Below are positions 1 to 7,307 of a stretch of 15,500 nt of DNA, piece after piece (positions within the stretch are counted from its first letter, which is position 1; every line of letters starts with the position of its first letter). Source of the stretch: Pseudomonadota bacterium (GTDB lineage: Bacteria > Pseudomonadota > Gammaproteobacteria > Burkholderiales > Burkholderiaceae_B); the NCBI GenBank assembly GCA_023389535.1, contig JAEWEH010000338.1, positions 1 to 15,500 on the forward strand, written 5' to 3'. A program made the position numbers and the translations under genes. Below the pieces are notes generated by a model. The model saw only the letters and a program-made list of their open reading frames with translations. It was not told the DNA's origin and ran no database searches.

Positions 1-1
1 C

Positions 2-580
2 GACGCCTGGCGCGACGAAGTGCGCCGCTTCGCGCCCAAGCCGCTGGCGCGACTGGAGCCTTCCCGCAGCCTGCAGTGGTTCGCCGGCGTGCTGTCGGCG
101 CTAAGGCCCAAGATGACCCGCCGCGGCAAGATGCTGTATGCGATGCTGGACGATGGCTCCGCCCAGGTCGAAGTTGCCATCTTCAACGAACTGTACGAAC
201 AGCACCGCAATCGCTTGCGCGAAGACAAACTCATCATCATCCACGGCAAGGTCAGCAACGATGATTATTCGGGCGGCTTGCGGGTGTCGGCCGACTCCGT
301 CTACGACTTGCAGCTGGCCCGCGAAGCCAGGGCGCGCAGCCTGCGCATCACCTTGAACGGCAACGCCGACGCTGCGCGTCTGCGCCAATTGCTCAATCCC
401 TTCCGGGCCGAACCTGAAAACGGCGCTCCCGGTGTACCGGTCGAAGTCCGCCTGAGGCAGGATGAATTCCATTGCATGGTCCGGCTGGGCGAAGAATGGC
501 GCGTGCGCATGGCGGATACGCTGCTCGAACAACTGGAAAGCTGGACCAAGCCTGAGGCCGTGGAGATCAATTATTCATGA
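2..580 (+). CDS. dnaE: DNA polymerase III alpha subunit, C-terminal part (5' truncated)
   Basis: This is the last 192 residues of the replicative polymerase subunit; the frame is open to the left edge, so the start lies outside the window. The visible part carries the C-terminal OB-fold region typical of DnaE. It runs from the KMTRRGKM stretch through LDDGSAQVEVAIFNELY and IIIHGKVSNDDYSGGLRV to the VYDL-x4-AR segment, followed by the tail domain. The polymerase active site and PHP domain are not in the window. The TGA stop at 578-580 overlaps the ATG of the next gene as ATGA, so the glycosyltransferase behind it is probably cotranscribed and translationally coupled. GTG codons such as the one at 20 are internal, because the frame continues upstream with recognisable DnaE-like residues (DAWRDE). 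I am confident of the family. Confidence 0.93.
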   Translation, partial: DAWRDEVRRFAPKPLARLEPSRSLQWFAGVLSALRPKMTRRGKMLYAMLDDGSAQVEVAIFNELYEQHRNRLREDKLIIIHGKVSNDDYSGGLRVSADSVYDLQLAREARARSLRITLNGNADAARLRQLLNPFRAEPENGAPGVPVEVRLRQDEFHCMVRLGEEWRVRMADTLLEQLESWTKPEAVEINYS

Positions 581-1677
581 CGCCGTTGCGCATACTGCAC
601 TCTGAAGCGGCCACCAGTTTCGGCGGCCAGGAACAATACATTTACCGCATGATGGTGGCCATGCGCGAACGCGGCCACCACCTGGAGGCGGTCTGCCAGC
701 CGCATGCCGTGCTCGCGCAGCGTCTGCGCGAGGCCGGGTTCACCGTACACACCACCCTGATGGACGGCCCGGTCAATTTCATCAAGGGTGTGGCATTCAT
801 ACGGGGCGTCTTGCGCCGCGGCCGCTTCCAGGTATTGAACACGCATAGCCGCCGCGACACGATACTGGCCGGTTGCGCCGGCCGCCTGGCGGGTACGCCG
901 CTTATCGTGCGCACCCGGCATCTTGCCAATAAAGTCGGTTCGCTGCTGTCCTACACCGTGATTCCGCATCGTGTCACCACGGCCAGCGATTTCGTACGCA
1001 AGCATCTGATCGAGCGCGGCGTTCCACCTGGGCATGTGGCAACAGTCTACCCCGCGGTCGATCTGCCGCCGGTGCCGGAAACCTCGGGCTTGCGACAGGA
1101 ATTGCGCCTGGCGGGCAACGATATCGTGGTGGGCTGCGTGGCGGTCATGCGCGCCCAGAAGGGGCATAAAGATCTCATTGACGCCATGGAGCCCATCATC
1201 CGCGAGCGGCCCAATGTGCATCTGGTACTGGTCGGCGGCGGCTCGCCGACGTTCGAGGAGATCCAGGCTTACGTCGCTGAAAAGCGGCTGGATAAAAGGG
1301 TGCATATGCTGGGCATGCGCAGCGATGTGCCCGACCTGCTGGCGGGCTTCGACATTTTTGCGCTGGCTACCCGCAAAGAGGCTTCCGGGACGGTATTCGT
1401 CGAGGCCGGTGCGGCCGGCTTGCCCGTGGTCGGCACGCGCGTGGACGGTGTTCCCGAGATGATGCAGGATGGGGTAAGCGGCATACTGGTCCCGCTGGAC
1501 GATACGCCTGCGCTTACCGCGGCCATCCGGCGCCTGGTGGACGATCCGGACCTGCGGCAGAAAATGGGGCGGGCGGGTCTGCAGTTCTGCCGCGAACAAA
1601 ACCGTTTCAGCGCCGACGCCATGGTACGGCGCATAGAATCTTGCTACAGCCGTTGGCTTACGGAGCGGCAATCATGA
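577..1677 (+). CDS. GT4-family glycosyltransferase, LPS core type (first of three)
   Basis: A 366-residue GT-B fold retaining glycosyltransferase that probably transfers a sugar from a nucleotide donor to the growing LPS core on the cytoplasmic face of the inner membrane. The N-terminal domain opens with LHSEAATSFGGQEQYIYRM, the glycine loop of GT4 enzymes. The C-terminal donor-binding domain has the E-x7-E motif at E268 and E276 (KEASGTVFVEAGAAGLPVVG). There is no signal peptide or transmembrane segment. The ATG overlaps the dnaE stop (ATGA), with GGAG at 562-565 as a usable ribosome site inside dnaE. Its own stop overlaps the following deacetylase in the same way. The exact sugar and linkage cannot be read from the sequence. 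The family is secure; the LPS role is inferred from the neighbours. Confidence 0.9.
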   Translation: MTPLRILHSEAATSFGGQEQYIYRMMVAMRERGHHLEAVCQPHAVLAQRLREAGFTVHTTLMDGPVNFIKGVAFIRGVLRRGRFQVLNTHSRRDTILAGCAGRLAGTPLIVRTRHLANKVGSLLSYTVIPHRVTTASDFVRKHLIERGVPPGHVATVYPAVDLPPVPETSGLRQELRLAGNDIVVGCVAVMRAQKGHKDLIDAMEPIIRERPNVHLVLVGGGSPTFEEIQAYVAEKRLDKRVHMLGMRSDVPDLLAGFDIFALATRKEASGTVFVEAGAAGLPVVGTRVDGVPEMMQDGVSGILVPLDDTPALTAAIRRLVDDPDLRQKMGRAGLQFCREQNRFSADAMVRRIESCYSRWLTERQS

Positions 1678-2513
1678 GAAACACCCGAACCGTTCCGGTA
1701 CTGATGTACCACCATGTCTCGCCGGTAGATGGCATGATCAATGTCACACCGGCCAATTTCGAGCAACAGCTGATTTGGCTGAAGCGGCGGGGTTACCGTT
1801 CTTTGTCCAGCGACGAATTCGCCGCCCATCTGGCAGGCGCGCCGGCGCCGGCCCGTTCCGTGCTGATCACCTTCGACGACGGCTATCTGGACAACTGGGT
1901 CTACGCCTATCCGCTACTGAAAAAATACGGTTTTCGCGCCATGGTATTCCTAGTGACCTCATGGGTGGGCGATGGCCCGAAGCGCCGCCACCTGGGGCAG
2001 GGCGATCTGCCGGAAACGCCATCGCACCGGGATTGCGAGCAGCGCATAGAACACGGCCGCTCTGACGACGTCGTGCTGCGCTGGAGCGAAATCCAGACCA
2101 TGCGCGATGATGGGGTCGTCGAGTTTCATAGCCACACGCACACCCACACGCGCTGGGACAAACTTGAACCCGCCTCCAAGAACGCGCACATGGCACAAGA
2201 GCTTGCGCAGTCGCGCGCGGCGTTGCAGCAAGGCCTGGGCAGTGTGTCGTCCCATTTCTGCTGGCCGCAGGGTTATTTCGACGCGGATTATGTCCGCCTG
2301 GCGCAGGAAGCCGGCTTCAAGTATTTATACACGACACAAGCCTTCGGCCAGAATCGTCCCGGCGGCGACCCGGCCAACATCTATCGTTTTGCCGTACGCA
2401 ACACCAGCGGCAATTCCGTGGGCAGGCGCATCCAGGTAGCGGCTCATCCGCTTATTGGACCCATCTTCAATAAATGGAAGCTCTGGAAGCGCAGCCTCAG
2501 GAAGCGTGGATGA
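1674..2513 (+). CDS. NodB-type polysaccharide deacetylase (first of two)
   Basis: A 279-residue carbohydrate esterase family 4 (NodB homology) protein, expected to remove an N-acetyl group from a sugar with a bound metal ion. The motifs are complete. TFDDG at 66-70 supplies the catalytic base and a metal ligand (D68, D69). The histidine motif HSHTH is at 152-156, and FCWPQG at 195-200 corresponds to the third NodB motif. The 82-residue gap between motifs 1 and 2 is longer than in the second deacetylase (62). No signal peptide precedes VPVLMYHH, so it should act in the cytoplasm, unlike the exported chitin or peptidoglycan deacetylases. The start at 1674 is chosen for its ATGA overlap with the upstream stop and for GGAG at 1662-1665; an upstream in-frame ATG at 1641 would lie deep in the previous gene. 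A deacetylase needed for full-length core is known in Bordetella pertussis, and this gene is a good candidate equivalent. Confidence 0.9.
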   Translation: MRNTRTVPVLMYHHVSPVDGMINVTPANFEQQLIWLKRRGYRSLSSDEFAAHLAGAPAPARSVLITFDDGYLDNWVYAYPLLKKYGFRAMVFLVTSWVGDGPKRRHLGQGDLPETPSHRDCEQRIEHGRSDDVVLRWSEIQTMRDDGVVEFHSHTHTHTRWDKLEPASKNAHMAQELAQSRAALQQGLGSVSSHFCWPQGYFDADYVRLAQEAGFKYLYTTQAFGQNRPGGDPANIYRFAVRNTSGNSVGRRIQVAAHPLIGPIFNKWKLWKRSLRKRG

Positions 2514-3265
2514 AGCTGTCTGTCATCATCATCACCAAGAACGAGGCTGCGCATATAGGCGACTGCATTGACTCGGTGGCGTTCGCCGACGAAATTATCG
2601 TCGTCGATTCGGGCAGCACCGACGCGACCCGGGACATTGCTGCGGCAAAAGGTGCGCTGGTCACGCTGACGCCCGACTGGCCGGGATTCGGCCCGCAGAA
2701 GAACCGGGCCCTGGATTTGGCCACCGGAGACTGGGTGTTGTCCCTGGATGCGGACGAGCGGGTGCCTGACGAACTCGCCGCCGAGATCCAGCGCGAACTA
2801 CTGCAGCCGCGAGCGCAAGCCTACAAGATCGCCCGTCTGTCGAATTTCAATGGCCGCTGGATACGGCATTGCGGCTGGTGGCCGGACCACGTGCTGCGCC
2901 TCTTCAAGCGCGGCAGCGCGCGATTCAAGGACGTGGCGGTGCACGAAAGCGTCGTGGCCGATGCGCCTGCGGCCGTGCTTCAGGGCCATTTGTTGCATTA
3001 TCCCTACGCCAGCCTCGAAATTTTCATCGACAAAATCAATCATTATTCGTCGCAGGCGGCGGCCATGATGCACGCCCGAGGCAAGCGCACCAGCATAGTG
3101 GGCGCCACCGGGCACGCCCTGTGGACCTTCATCCGCATCTACATCGTGCGTCGTGGTTTTTTGGACGGACGTGAAGGTTTTGTGCTGGCCGCCATGGGTG
3201 CCGCCGGCAGTTTCTTCCGCTACAATAAATTGCTACTTCTAAATAAACAAAATAACAAGGCGTGA
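2510..3265 (+). CDS. GT2-family glycosyltransferase, WaaE/LgtF-like (LPS core glucosyltransferase type)
   Basis: A 251-residue inverting GT-A glycosyltransferase. It starts with the nucleotide-binding strand LSVIIITKNEA, then has VVDSGSTDAT (32-40), GPQKNRALD (61-69) and the metal-binding DXD as LDADE with D80 and D82. The conserved block NGRWIRHCGWWPDHVLRLFKRG and the later VHES are characteristic of the WaaE/KdtX/LgtF group, which adds a beta-linked glucose to the inner-core heptose. The C-terminal 60 residues are rich in aromatic and basic residues (WTFIRIYIVRRGF), fitting a membrane-associated tail. The start at 2510 forms ATGA with the deacetylase stop, with AGGA at 2499-2502. The last codons are unusually AT-rich (3220-3262). 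The family assignment is firm; glucose as the sugar is an inference from the group. Confidence 0.9.
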   Translation: MKLSVIIITKNEAAHIGDCIDSVAFADEIIVVDSGSTDATRDIAAAKGALVTLTPDWPGFGPQKNRALDLATGDWVLSLDADERVPDELAAEIQRELLQPRAQAYKIARLSNFNGRWIRHCGWWPDHVLRLFKRGSARFKDVAVHESVVADAPAAVLQGHLLHYPYASLEIFIDKINHYSSQAAAMMHARGKRTSIVGATGHALWTFIRIYIVRRGFLDGREGFVLAAMGAAGSFFRYNKLLLLNKQNNKA

Positions 3266-3296
3266 CCGGCGCAGCGGGCCCGGCCGCTGGCTCGCT
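3266..3296 (+). promoter_or_regulatory. Short spacer with a hairpin inside the glycosyltransferase cluster
   Basis: This spacer breaks the run of ATGA overlaps. It contains the inverted repeat CAGCGG (3272-3277) and CCGCTG (3284-3289) around a GCCCGG loop, ending seven bases before the next ATG at 3297. No clear Shine-Dalgarno sequence is present for that ATG. The hairpin has no T-run, so it is a poor terminator; it could instead affect translation of the next gene or mRNA processing. Its role is inference only. Confidence 0.35.
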
Positions 3297-4433
3297 ATGA
3301 AGATCCTCATTACCGATATCCACCACGGCAACGGCGGTGGCCATGTGACCTATGTGCTCAGCCTGCTCAAAGGCTTGCGAGGGCAGCATGATCTGACGGT
3401 CGCAGTCCCCGAGACCGGGCGCCTGTACAGGCTGGCATCGGCGATGGACGACGTACGCGTCCTTCCCGGACTCTACACCTCCAGAATCGGGCCTTTGATC
3501 AAAGAGGTCCTGCAACTGCGCCGTTTCCTCAAGCAAGAGCGCTTTGATGTCATTCACGTCAATGGCGGGGCGGATCATCGGCATGTCATGCTGGCCTGCC
3601 TGGGGTTGCGCGAACGCCCGGCCATCGTCTGGACCAAGCACAACACCAACCGTGTGTCCAGCCTCGGACACCGCCTGCGCGCCTGGCTGGGCACCCATGC
3701 CTCTATTGCGGTCTGCGACTACGTTGCACGCATGCTGGCCGAATCCGGCTACCGGCGGCGGCCCATCCATTTGGTGCGCAATGGCATCGATCTGGATTTC
3801 CTCAGGCCGGTGGATGCAGCCAGCAAGCAAGACTGCAGGCATGCACTTTTCGGGCCTCTGGATGACGGTGTCCTGGTGCTGGGCAGCATAGGCGGCACGG
3901 ACCTAAACAAAGGCTGGCTGGATTTGGTCCGGGCTGTCTCCGGGCTGGAGCCCGCCCTGCGCACGCGTTTGCGGGTCGTCGTGGCGGGGGACCCGCCGGA
4001 CGCCGCCATGCGTCAGCGCGTTGCGGAACTGGGCATCCAGGACCAGGTCATTTTTCCGGGGCTGGTCAAGGACGTGCGCCACATACTGGGCGCCAGCGAC
4101 ATCGGTTTTGTGCTGTCTTACCGTGAAGCGGCATCGTATGCCAGCTGCGAGACCATGGCGATGGGCTTGCCAGCGCTGGTGTCCAATGCCGGCGGCTTGC
4201 CGGAAAACGTGCGCGACGGCCGGGATGGCTGGGTGGTGCCCGCCGGCGACATTTCGGCCTTGCAGCAAACGCTGCGCGCCATCCTGGCCGACCCGTCCTG
4301 CATACCGGTACGGGGGCGTTCGGCCCGCGCACGCGTCGAGCAGGCGTTTTCCACGGCCAGCTTCCTGCAGGACACCCATCGTGTCTATGTGCGGGCCAGG
4401 GGGCTCGTAGGCAAGGGGGCGGTCTCGATATAA
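3297..4433 (+). CDS. GT4-family glycosyltransferase, LPS core type (second of three)
   Basis: A 378-residue GT-B glycosyltransferase. The N-terminal domain shows MKILITDIHHGNGGGHVTYV (glycine loop for acceptor and donor handling), then FDVIHVNGGAD and VWTKHN. The C-terminal domain has LVRNGIDLDFLRP, a DLNKGWLDLVRA stretch with the usual K-G contact, and the E-x7-E motif at E277 and E285 (REAASYASCETMAMGLPALVS). There is no signal peptide, so it is cytoplasmic or peripheral on the inner membrane. It sits between the WaaE-like GT2 gene and the second deacetylase, which points to core or outer-core sugar addition. The ATG at 3297 is the first in-frame start and gives the full N-terminal domain, although its ribosome site is weak. 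Donor and acceptor are unknown. Confidence 0.9.
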   Translation: MKILITDIHHGNGGGHVTYVLSLLKGLRGQHDLTVAVPETGRLYRLASAMDDVRVLPGLYTSRIGPLIKEVLQLRRFLKQERFDVIHVNGGADHRHVMLACLGLRERPAIVWTKHNTNRVSSLGHRLRAWLGTHASIAVCDYVARMLAESGYRRRPIHLVRNGIDLDFLRPVDAASKQDCRHALFGPLDDGVLVLGSIGGTDLNKGWLDLVRAVSGLEPALRTRLRVVVAGDPPDAAMRQRVAELGIQDQVIFPGLVKDVRHILGASDIGFVLSYREAASYASCETMAMGLPALVSNAGGLPENVRDGRDGWVVPAGDISALQQTLRAILADPSCIPVRGRSARARVEQAFSTASFLQDTHRVYVRARGLVGKGAVSI

Positions 4434-4440
4434 TCGGTGC

Positions 4441-5175
4441 ATGATACCCATACTTATGTACCACCAGATTGGCGAGCCGGCGCCCCGGGGAAGCCCTTAC
4501 CGCAGCCTCGTCGTACATCCCTCGGACTTCCGGCGTCAGATGACCTGGTTGCGTCGCTTGGGCTATCGCGGCCTGTCCATGCGCGACCTCATGCCTTATT
4601 TGCGCGGCGAACGGCAAGGTAAAGTGGTGGGCGTTACTTTCGACGATGGTTATCGCAATGTATTCCGCAATGCGTTGCCCGTACTGCGGGAACAAGGTTT
4701 CACCGCCACCAACTACTTTGTAGCCCGGCAACTGAATGGCGGCAACGTCTGGGATTACGAAAAAGGCATCGCCCATTCCGACCTGATGTCTGCGGATGAA
4801 TTGCGGCTATGGGCGGCCGAGGGCATGGAGGTTGGCTCACATACGCTGGATCATCCTTATCTGCCCAAACTGTCTCCCGAAGTGGCCGACTACCAGATAC
4901 GGCAGTCCAAGCGCGAACTCGAGGACACCCTGGGCGCCGAAGTCAGTGCTTTCTGTTATCCCTACGGGGGCGAGACGGCCGAACTGCGTAGCATGGTGCG
5001 CGGCGCAGGCTATACCAACGCTACGACGACCGTCGCCGGACTCGCCCGGGCCGATGACGATGTCTACGAATTGCCCCGGGTTACGGTGGCGCGCTCGACC
5101 AATATTTTTCGTTTTTTGCAAAAATGCATGACGCGGCTGGAAGAGAAGCGCCGCACTCGCCAGCAGCCTGCCTGA
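4441..5175 (+). CDS. NodB-type polysaccharide deacetylase (second of two)
   Basis: A 244-residue CE4/NodB-fold protein with intact motifs: TFDDG at 66-70 (D68, D69), SHTLDH at 133-138 and FCYPYG at 171-176. It is a paralogue of the deacetylase at 1674-2513. Both open with a P(V/I)LMYH motif and both place TFDDG at residues 66-70, followed by similar text (GYRNVFRNALPVLREQGF here), but this protein is shorter between motifs 1 and 2. It lacks a signal peptide, so a cytoplasmic N-deacetylase acting on a core sugar or lipid-linked intermediate fits best. It starts seven bases after the preceding stop; the purine run at 4413-4419 is rather far to act as its ribosome site. It ends in a basic tail (LEEKRRTRQQPA). 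Sugar specificity cannot be deduced. Confidence 0.9.
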   Translation: MIPILMYHQIGEPAPRGSPYRSLVVHPSDFRRQMTWLRRLGYRGLSMRDLMPYLRGERQGKVVGVTFDDGYRNVFRNALPVLREQGFTATNYFVARQLNGGNVWDYEKGIAHSDLMSADELRLWAAEGMEVGSHTLDHPYLPKLSPEVADYQIRQSKRELEDTLGAEVSAFCYPYGGETAELRSMVRGAGYTNATTTVAGLARADDDVYELPRVTVARSTNIFRFLQKCMTRLEEKRRTRQQPA

Positions 5176-5197
5176 GTCAAAAGGAAACCCTAGGCAT

Positions 5198-6343
5198 ATG
5201 TCCCAGCCGCGTCTGAAAATCGCCTTCGTGGTGGATCGCTTCGGTAATCGCTATGGCGGCGCGGAAGCCTATGGTGTCGAATTGATGCGCGAACTGGCGA
5301 GCGCGCACGATGTTACCGTGTTTGCCAGGGAATACGATCCCGACTGCGGGATGGATCTGCCTTTTGTCTCGTTGTGCTCGTGGAAGCATTGGCCCAGCTG
5401 GATCCGGGTGCTGATATTCGCATGGCGTGCGCGGCGGGCGACGCAATCGGGTTTCGATATCGTCCATTCGCACATGAATGGCTGGGCCGGCGATGTTGAA
5501 GTCGTCCATGTCACACCGGTCCGCTACAACTGGCGGATACGGTCCATGTCGACGTTGAAGCGCCTGCTGTCCTATACCAGCCCGCGCGTTCAGGCTTACC
5601 TGTGGCTGGAACGCCGGCGCCTGGCGGAGCGTCCGGCCCACCGCACGGTGGCCGTGTCGGGCCTGATTGCCGAACAACTGCGCCAGGCCTATGGCGCCCA
5701 GCGCAGCTTTCCCGTCATTGCCCCAGGTGTGTCCCGGCCTCAGGGCGGCGGCGATACCGATAATGGCCCTGTGCGTCAGCGGCTGGGCTTCGACGATAGC
5801 GACTGCGTCTGCCTGCTGGTGGCTCGCAACCCTTTGCGCAAAGGATTGCCGGCGGTCTTGAAAGCCCTGGCAAGACTGCCGGAGCGCTACAAGTTGCTGG
5901 TCGTGGGCAGCAACAACGGCACGCGTGATTTCATACACCGCTCGCCCCAGACGCGGCAGATGGCTGAACGCATCAAGCTGGTCGACGAAACAGCCGAAGT
6001 GGGGCCTTTTTACCGGGCAGCGGATGTCTATGTACACCCTACATTGAACGATAGCTTCGGCATGGCGCCGCTGGAAGCCATGTCCTTCGGTTTGCCCGTC
6101 ATATTAAGTCCGAGTCCGTGGTGCGGCTTTGCGCAGTATGTGCGCGATGGACAGGATGCCATGGTGCTGTCCCACCCGGAAAACGACGAAGAACTCGCCC
6201 AATGCATAACGCGCCTGGACACCGATGCCGGCTTGCGCGCAGTCCTGCAGCAGGGCGCAAGCCAAGTGGTCGCGCGCCATAGCTGGGCCGAAGTCGCCAG
6301 CCAGTATGAAGGCTTGTACCGGCAGGTAATGGCGGAGCGCTAG
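5198..6343 (+). CDS. GT4-family glycosyltransferase, LPS core type (third of three)
   Basis: A 381-residue GT-B glycosyltransferase, closest in style to WaaG-like enzymes. The N-terminus reads KIAFVVDRFGNRYGGAEAYGVELM, with the glycine loop followed by GAE. FDIVHSHMNGW and a later APGVS mark the domain change, and ARNPLRKGLPAVLKAL carries the K-G donor contact. In the C-terminal motif, HPTLNDSFGMAPLEAMSFGLPVI, the first acidic residue of E-x7-E is aspartate (D285) and the second is E293; D at the first site also occurs in active GT4 enzymes. AAGGA at 5181-5185 lies 12 bases before the ATG. It is the last gene of the glycosyltransferase cluster. If WaaG-like, it would add a hexose to an inner-core heptose, but this is not provable here. 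Confidence 0.9.
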   Translation: MSQPRLKIAFVVDRFGNRYGGAEAYGVELMRELASAHDVTVFAREYDPDCGMDLPFVSLCSWKHWPSWIRVLIFAWRARRATQSGFDIVHSHMNGWAGDVEVVHVTPVRYNWRIRSMSTLKRLLSYTSPRVQAYLWLERRRLAERPAHRTVAVSGLIAEQLRQAYGAQRSFPVIAPGVSRPQGGGDTDNGPVRQRLGFDDSDCVCLLVARNPLRKGLPAVLKALARLPERYKLLVVGSNNGTRDFIHRSPQTRQMAERIKLVDETAEVGPFYRAADVYVHPTLNDSFGMAPLEAMSFGLPVILSPSPWCGFAQYVRDGQDAMVLSHPENDEELAQCITRLDTDAGLRAVLQQGASQVVARHSWAEVASQYEGLYRQVMAER

Positions 6344-6360
6344 GGGACGCGACAACTGCC

Positions 6361-7263
6361 ATGGCTGCCGTCTTGTCATTCCACATGGATTTGCCTGCCG
6401 GCTTTCGCCCGCGGGACATTCTCGCCTTTCACAGCCGCGACCGGCAAGCGCTTGCCGAAAGCACCACCACGGATTCGTTTCGCAAAGGGATGCTATGGCA
6501 CGGGGTCCCCGCCTGCCTCAGTGTACGCTTTGAGCCGGGCAGGGCGCTGGTGGAACTGGCAGTCGACGGCGATCCATCCGCGGATGGCAAAACACAGCTA
6601 CGTGCCATGGCCACGCGCATGCTGGGCCTGGCGACCGAACTCGAACTGTTCGAAAGTCAATACCGCCGCCACCCGGTCATCGGTCGATTGGTCGCCAGCC
6701 AGGCCGGCCTGCGCGTACCGGCCGCCGCCACCCCGTTTGAAGCCCTTACGTGGGCGGTGACCGGGCAGCAAGTCAGCGTGGCGGCGGCGGTATCCATACG
6801 TCGAAAACTCATCGTCGCTTTGGGAAAACGCCATTCCGGCGGCTTGCTGTGCTATCCCGATCCGGCCCAGATCGCGGCCCAGACCCCGGATGTCCTGCGG
6901 CTGGCGGGTTATTCTCGCGCCAAGGCCGACACCCTGTTGAACTTGGCCCGCGCCACCGCCAGCGGGCAGTTGAACCTGGAAGGCAGTCTGGATGCCTCCT
7001 TTGCTCAAGAGATCCGGCGCCAGTTGCTCGATATCCGCGGCGTGGGTCCCTGGACGGTGGATTACACACTGCTGCGCGGCTTGGGCTGGCTGGATGGGTC
7101 ATTGCACGGGGACGTGGCTGTGCGCCGCGGCATACAGGCGTTGATCAGCGCGCCGGAGAAAATCAGCGAAAAGCAGGCGCAGGCCTGGCTCGCCGATTTT
7201 TCCCCATGGCGCGCGCTGGTAGCGGCCCATCTTTGGGCGTCTTTGTCCAGCGCCGCATACTAG
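6361..7263 (+). CDS. alkA: DNA-3-methyladenine glycosylase II, AlkA-type
   Basis: A 300-residue base-excision repair enzyme that cleaves the N-glycosidic bond of alkylated purines. The helix-hairpin-helix motif is at about 222-240 (LLDIRGVGPWTVDYTLLRG). It is followed by the catalytic aspartate region LHGDVAVRRGI, where D251 aligns with the AlkA catalytic Asp. The earlier block FEALTWAVTGQQVSVAAA is the conserved start of the HhH-GPD domain. The N-terminal 100 residues match the AlkA N-domain style (FRPRDILAFHSRD). The first ATG at 6361 has AGGGGA 13 bases upstream; a second in-frame ATG at 6385 would also keep the full fold. It follows the glycosyltransferases by 17 bases but is functionally unrelated, so it may share their transcript. 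There is no Ada or other alkylation-response gene nearby. Confidence 0.88.
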   Translation: MAAVLSFHMDLPAGFRPRDILAFHSRDRQALAESTTTDSFRKGMLWHGVPACLSVRFEPGRALVELAVDGDPSADGKTQLRAMATRMLGLATELELFESQYRRHPVIGRLVASQAGLRVPAAATPFEALTWAVTGQQVSVAAAVSIRRKLIVALGKRHSGGLLCYPDPAQIAAQTPDVLRLAGYSRAKADTLLNLARATASGQLNLEGSLDASFAQEIRRQLLDIRGVGPWTVDYTLLRGLGWLDGSLHGDVAVRRGIQALISAPEKISEKQAQAWLADFSPWRALVAAHLWASLSSAAY

Positions 7264-7296
7264 TGTGCTGTTTGGCTGATTTACCAAACAGCACAC
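7263..7296. terminator. Perfect 13-bp hairpin between convergent genes
   Basis: GTGTGCTGTTTGG at 7263-7275 is exactly complementary to CCAAACAGCACAC at 7284-7296, with an eight-base loop. It begins at the last base of the alkA stop codon and ends 12 bases before the stop of the opposing oxidoreductase gene. The position suits a bidirectional transcription terminator. Neither side has a clear T-run, so factor-independent termination is likely but not certain; mRNA 3'-end protection is an alternative. Confidence 0.7.
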
Positions 7297-7307
7297 CAGG
7301 CCTCCCG

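Noticed and set aside
571..1671. Long minus-strand open frame (366 codons) opposite the first GT4 gene
   Set aside because: It mirrors the real gene almost exactly, has low-complexity His/Arg/Ala-rich text without any family motif, and arises from GC-rich codon structure.
6050..6076. Inactivated third GT4 because the first acidic residue of E-x7-E is Asp
   Set aside because: Asp occurs at this site in working GT4 enzymes and the rest of the motif and fold is intact.
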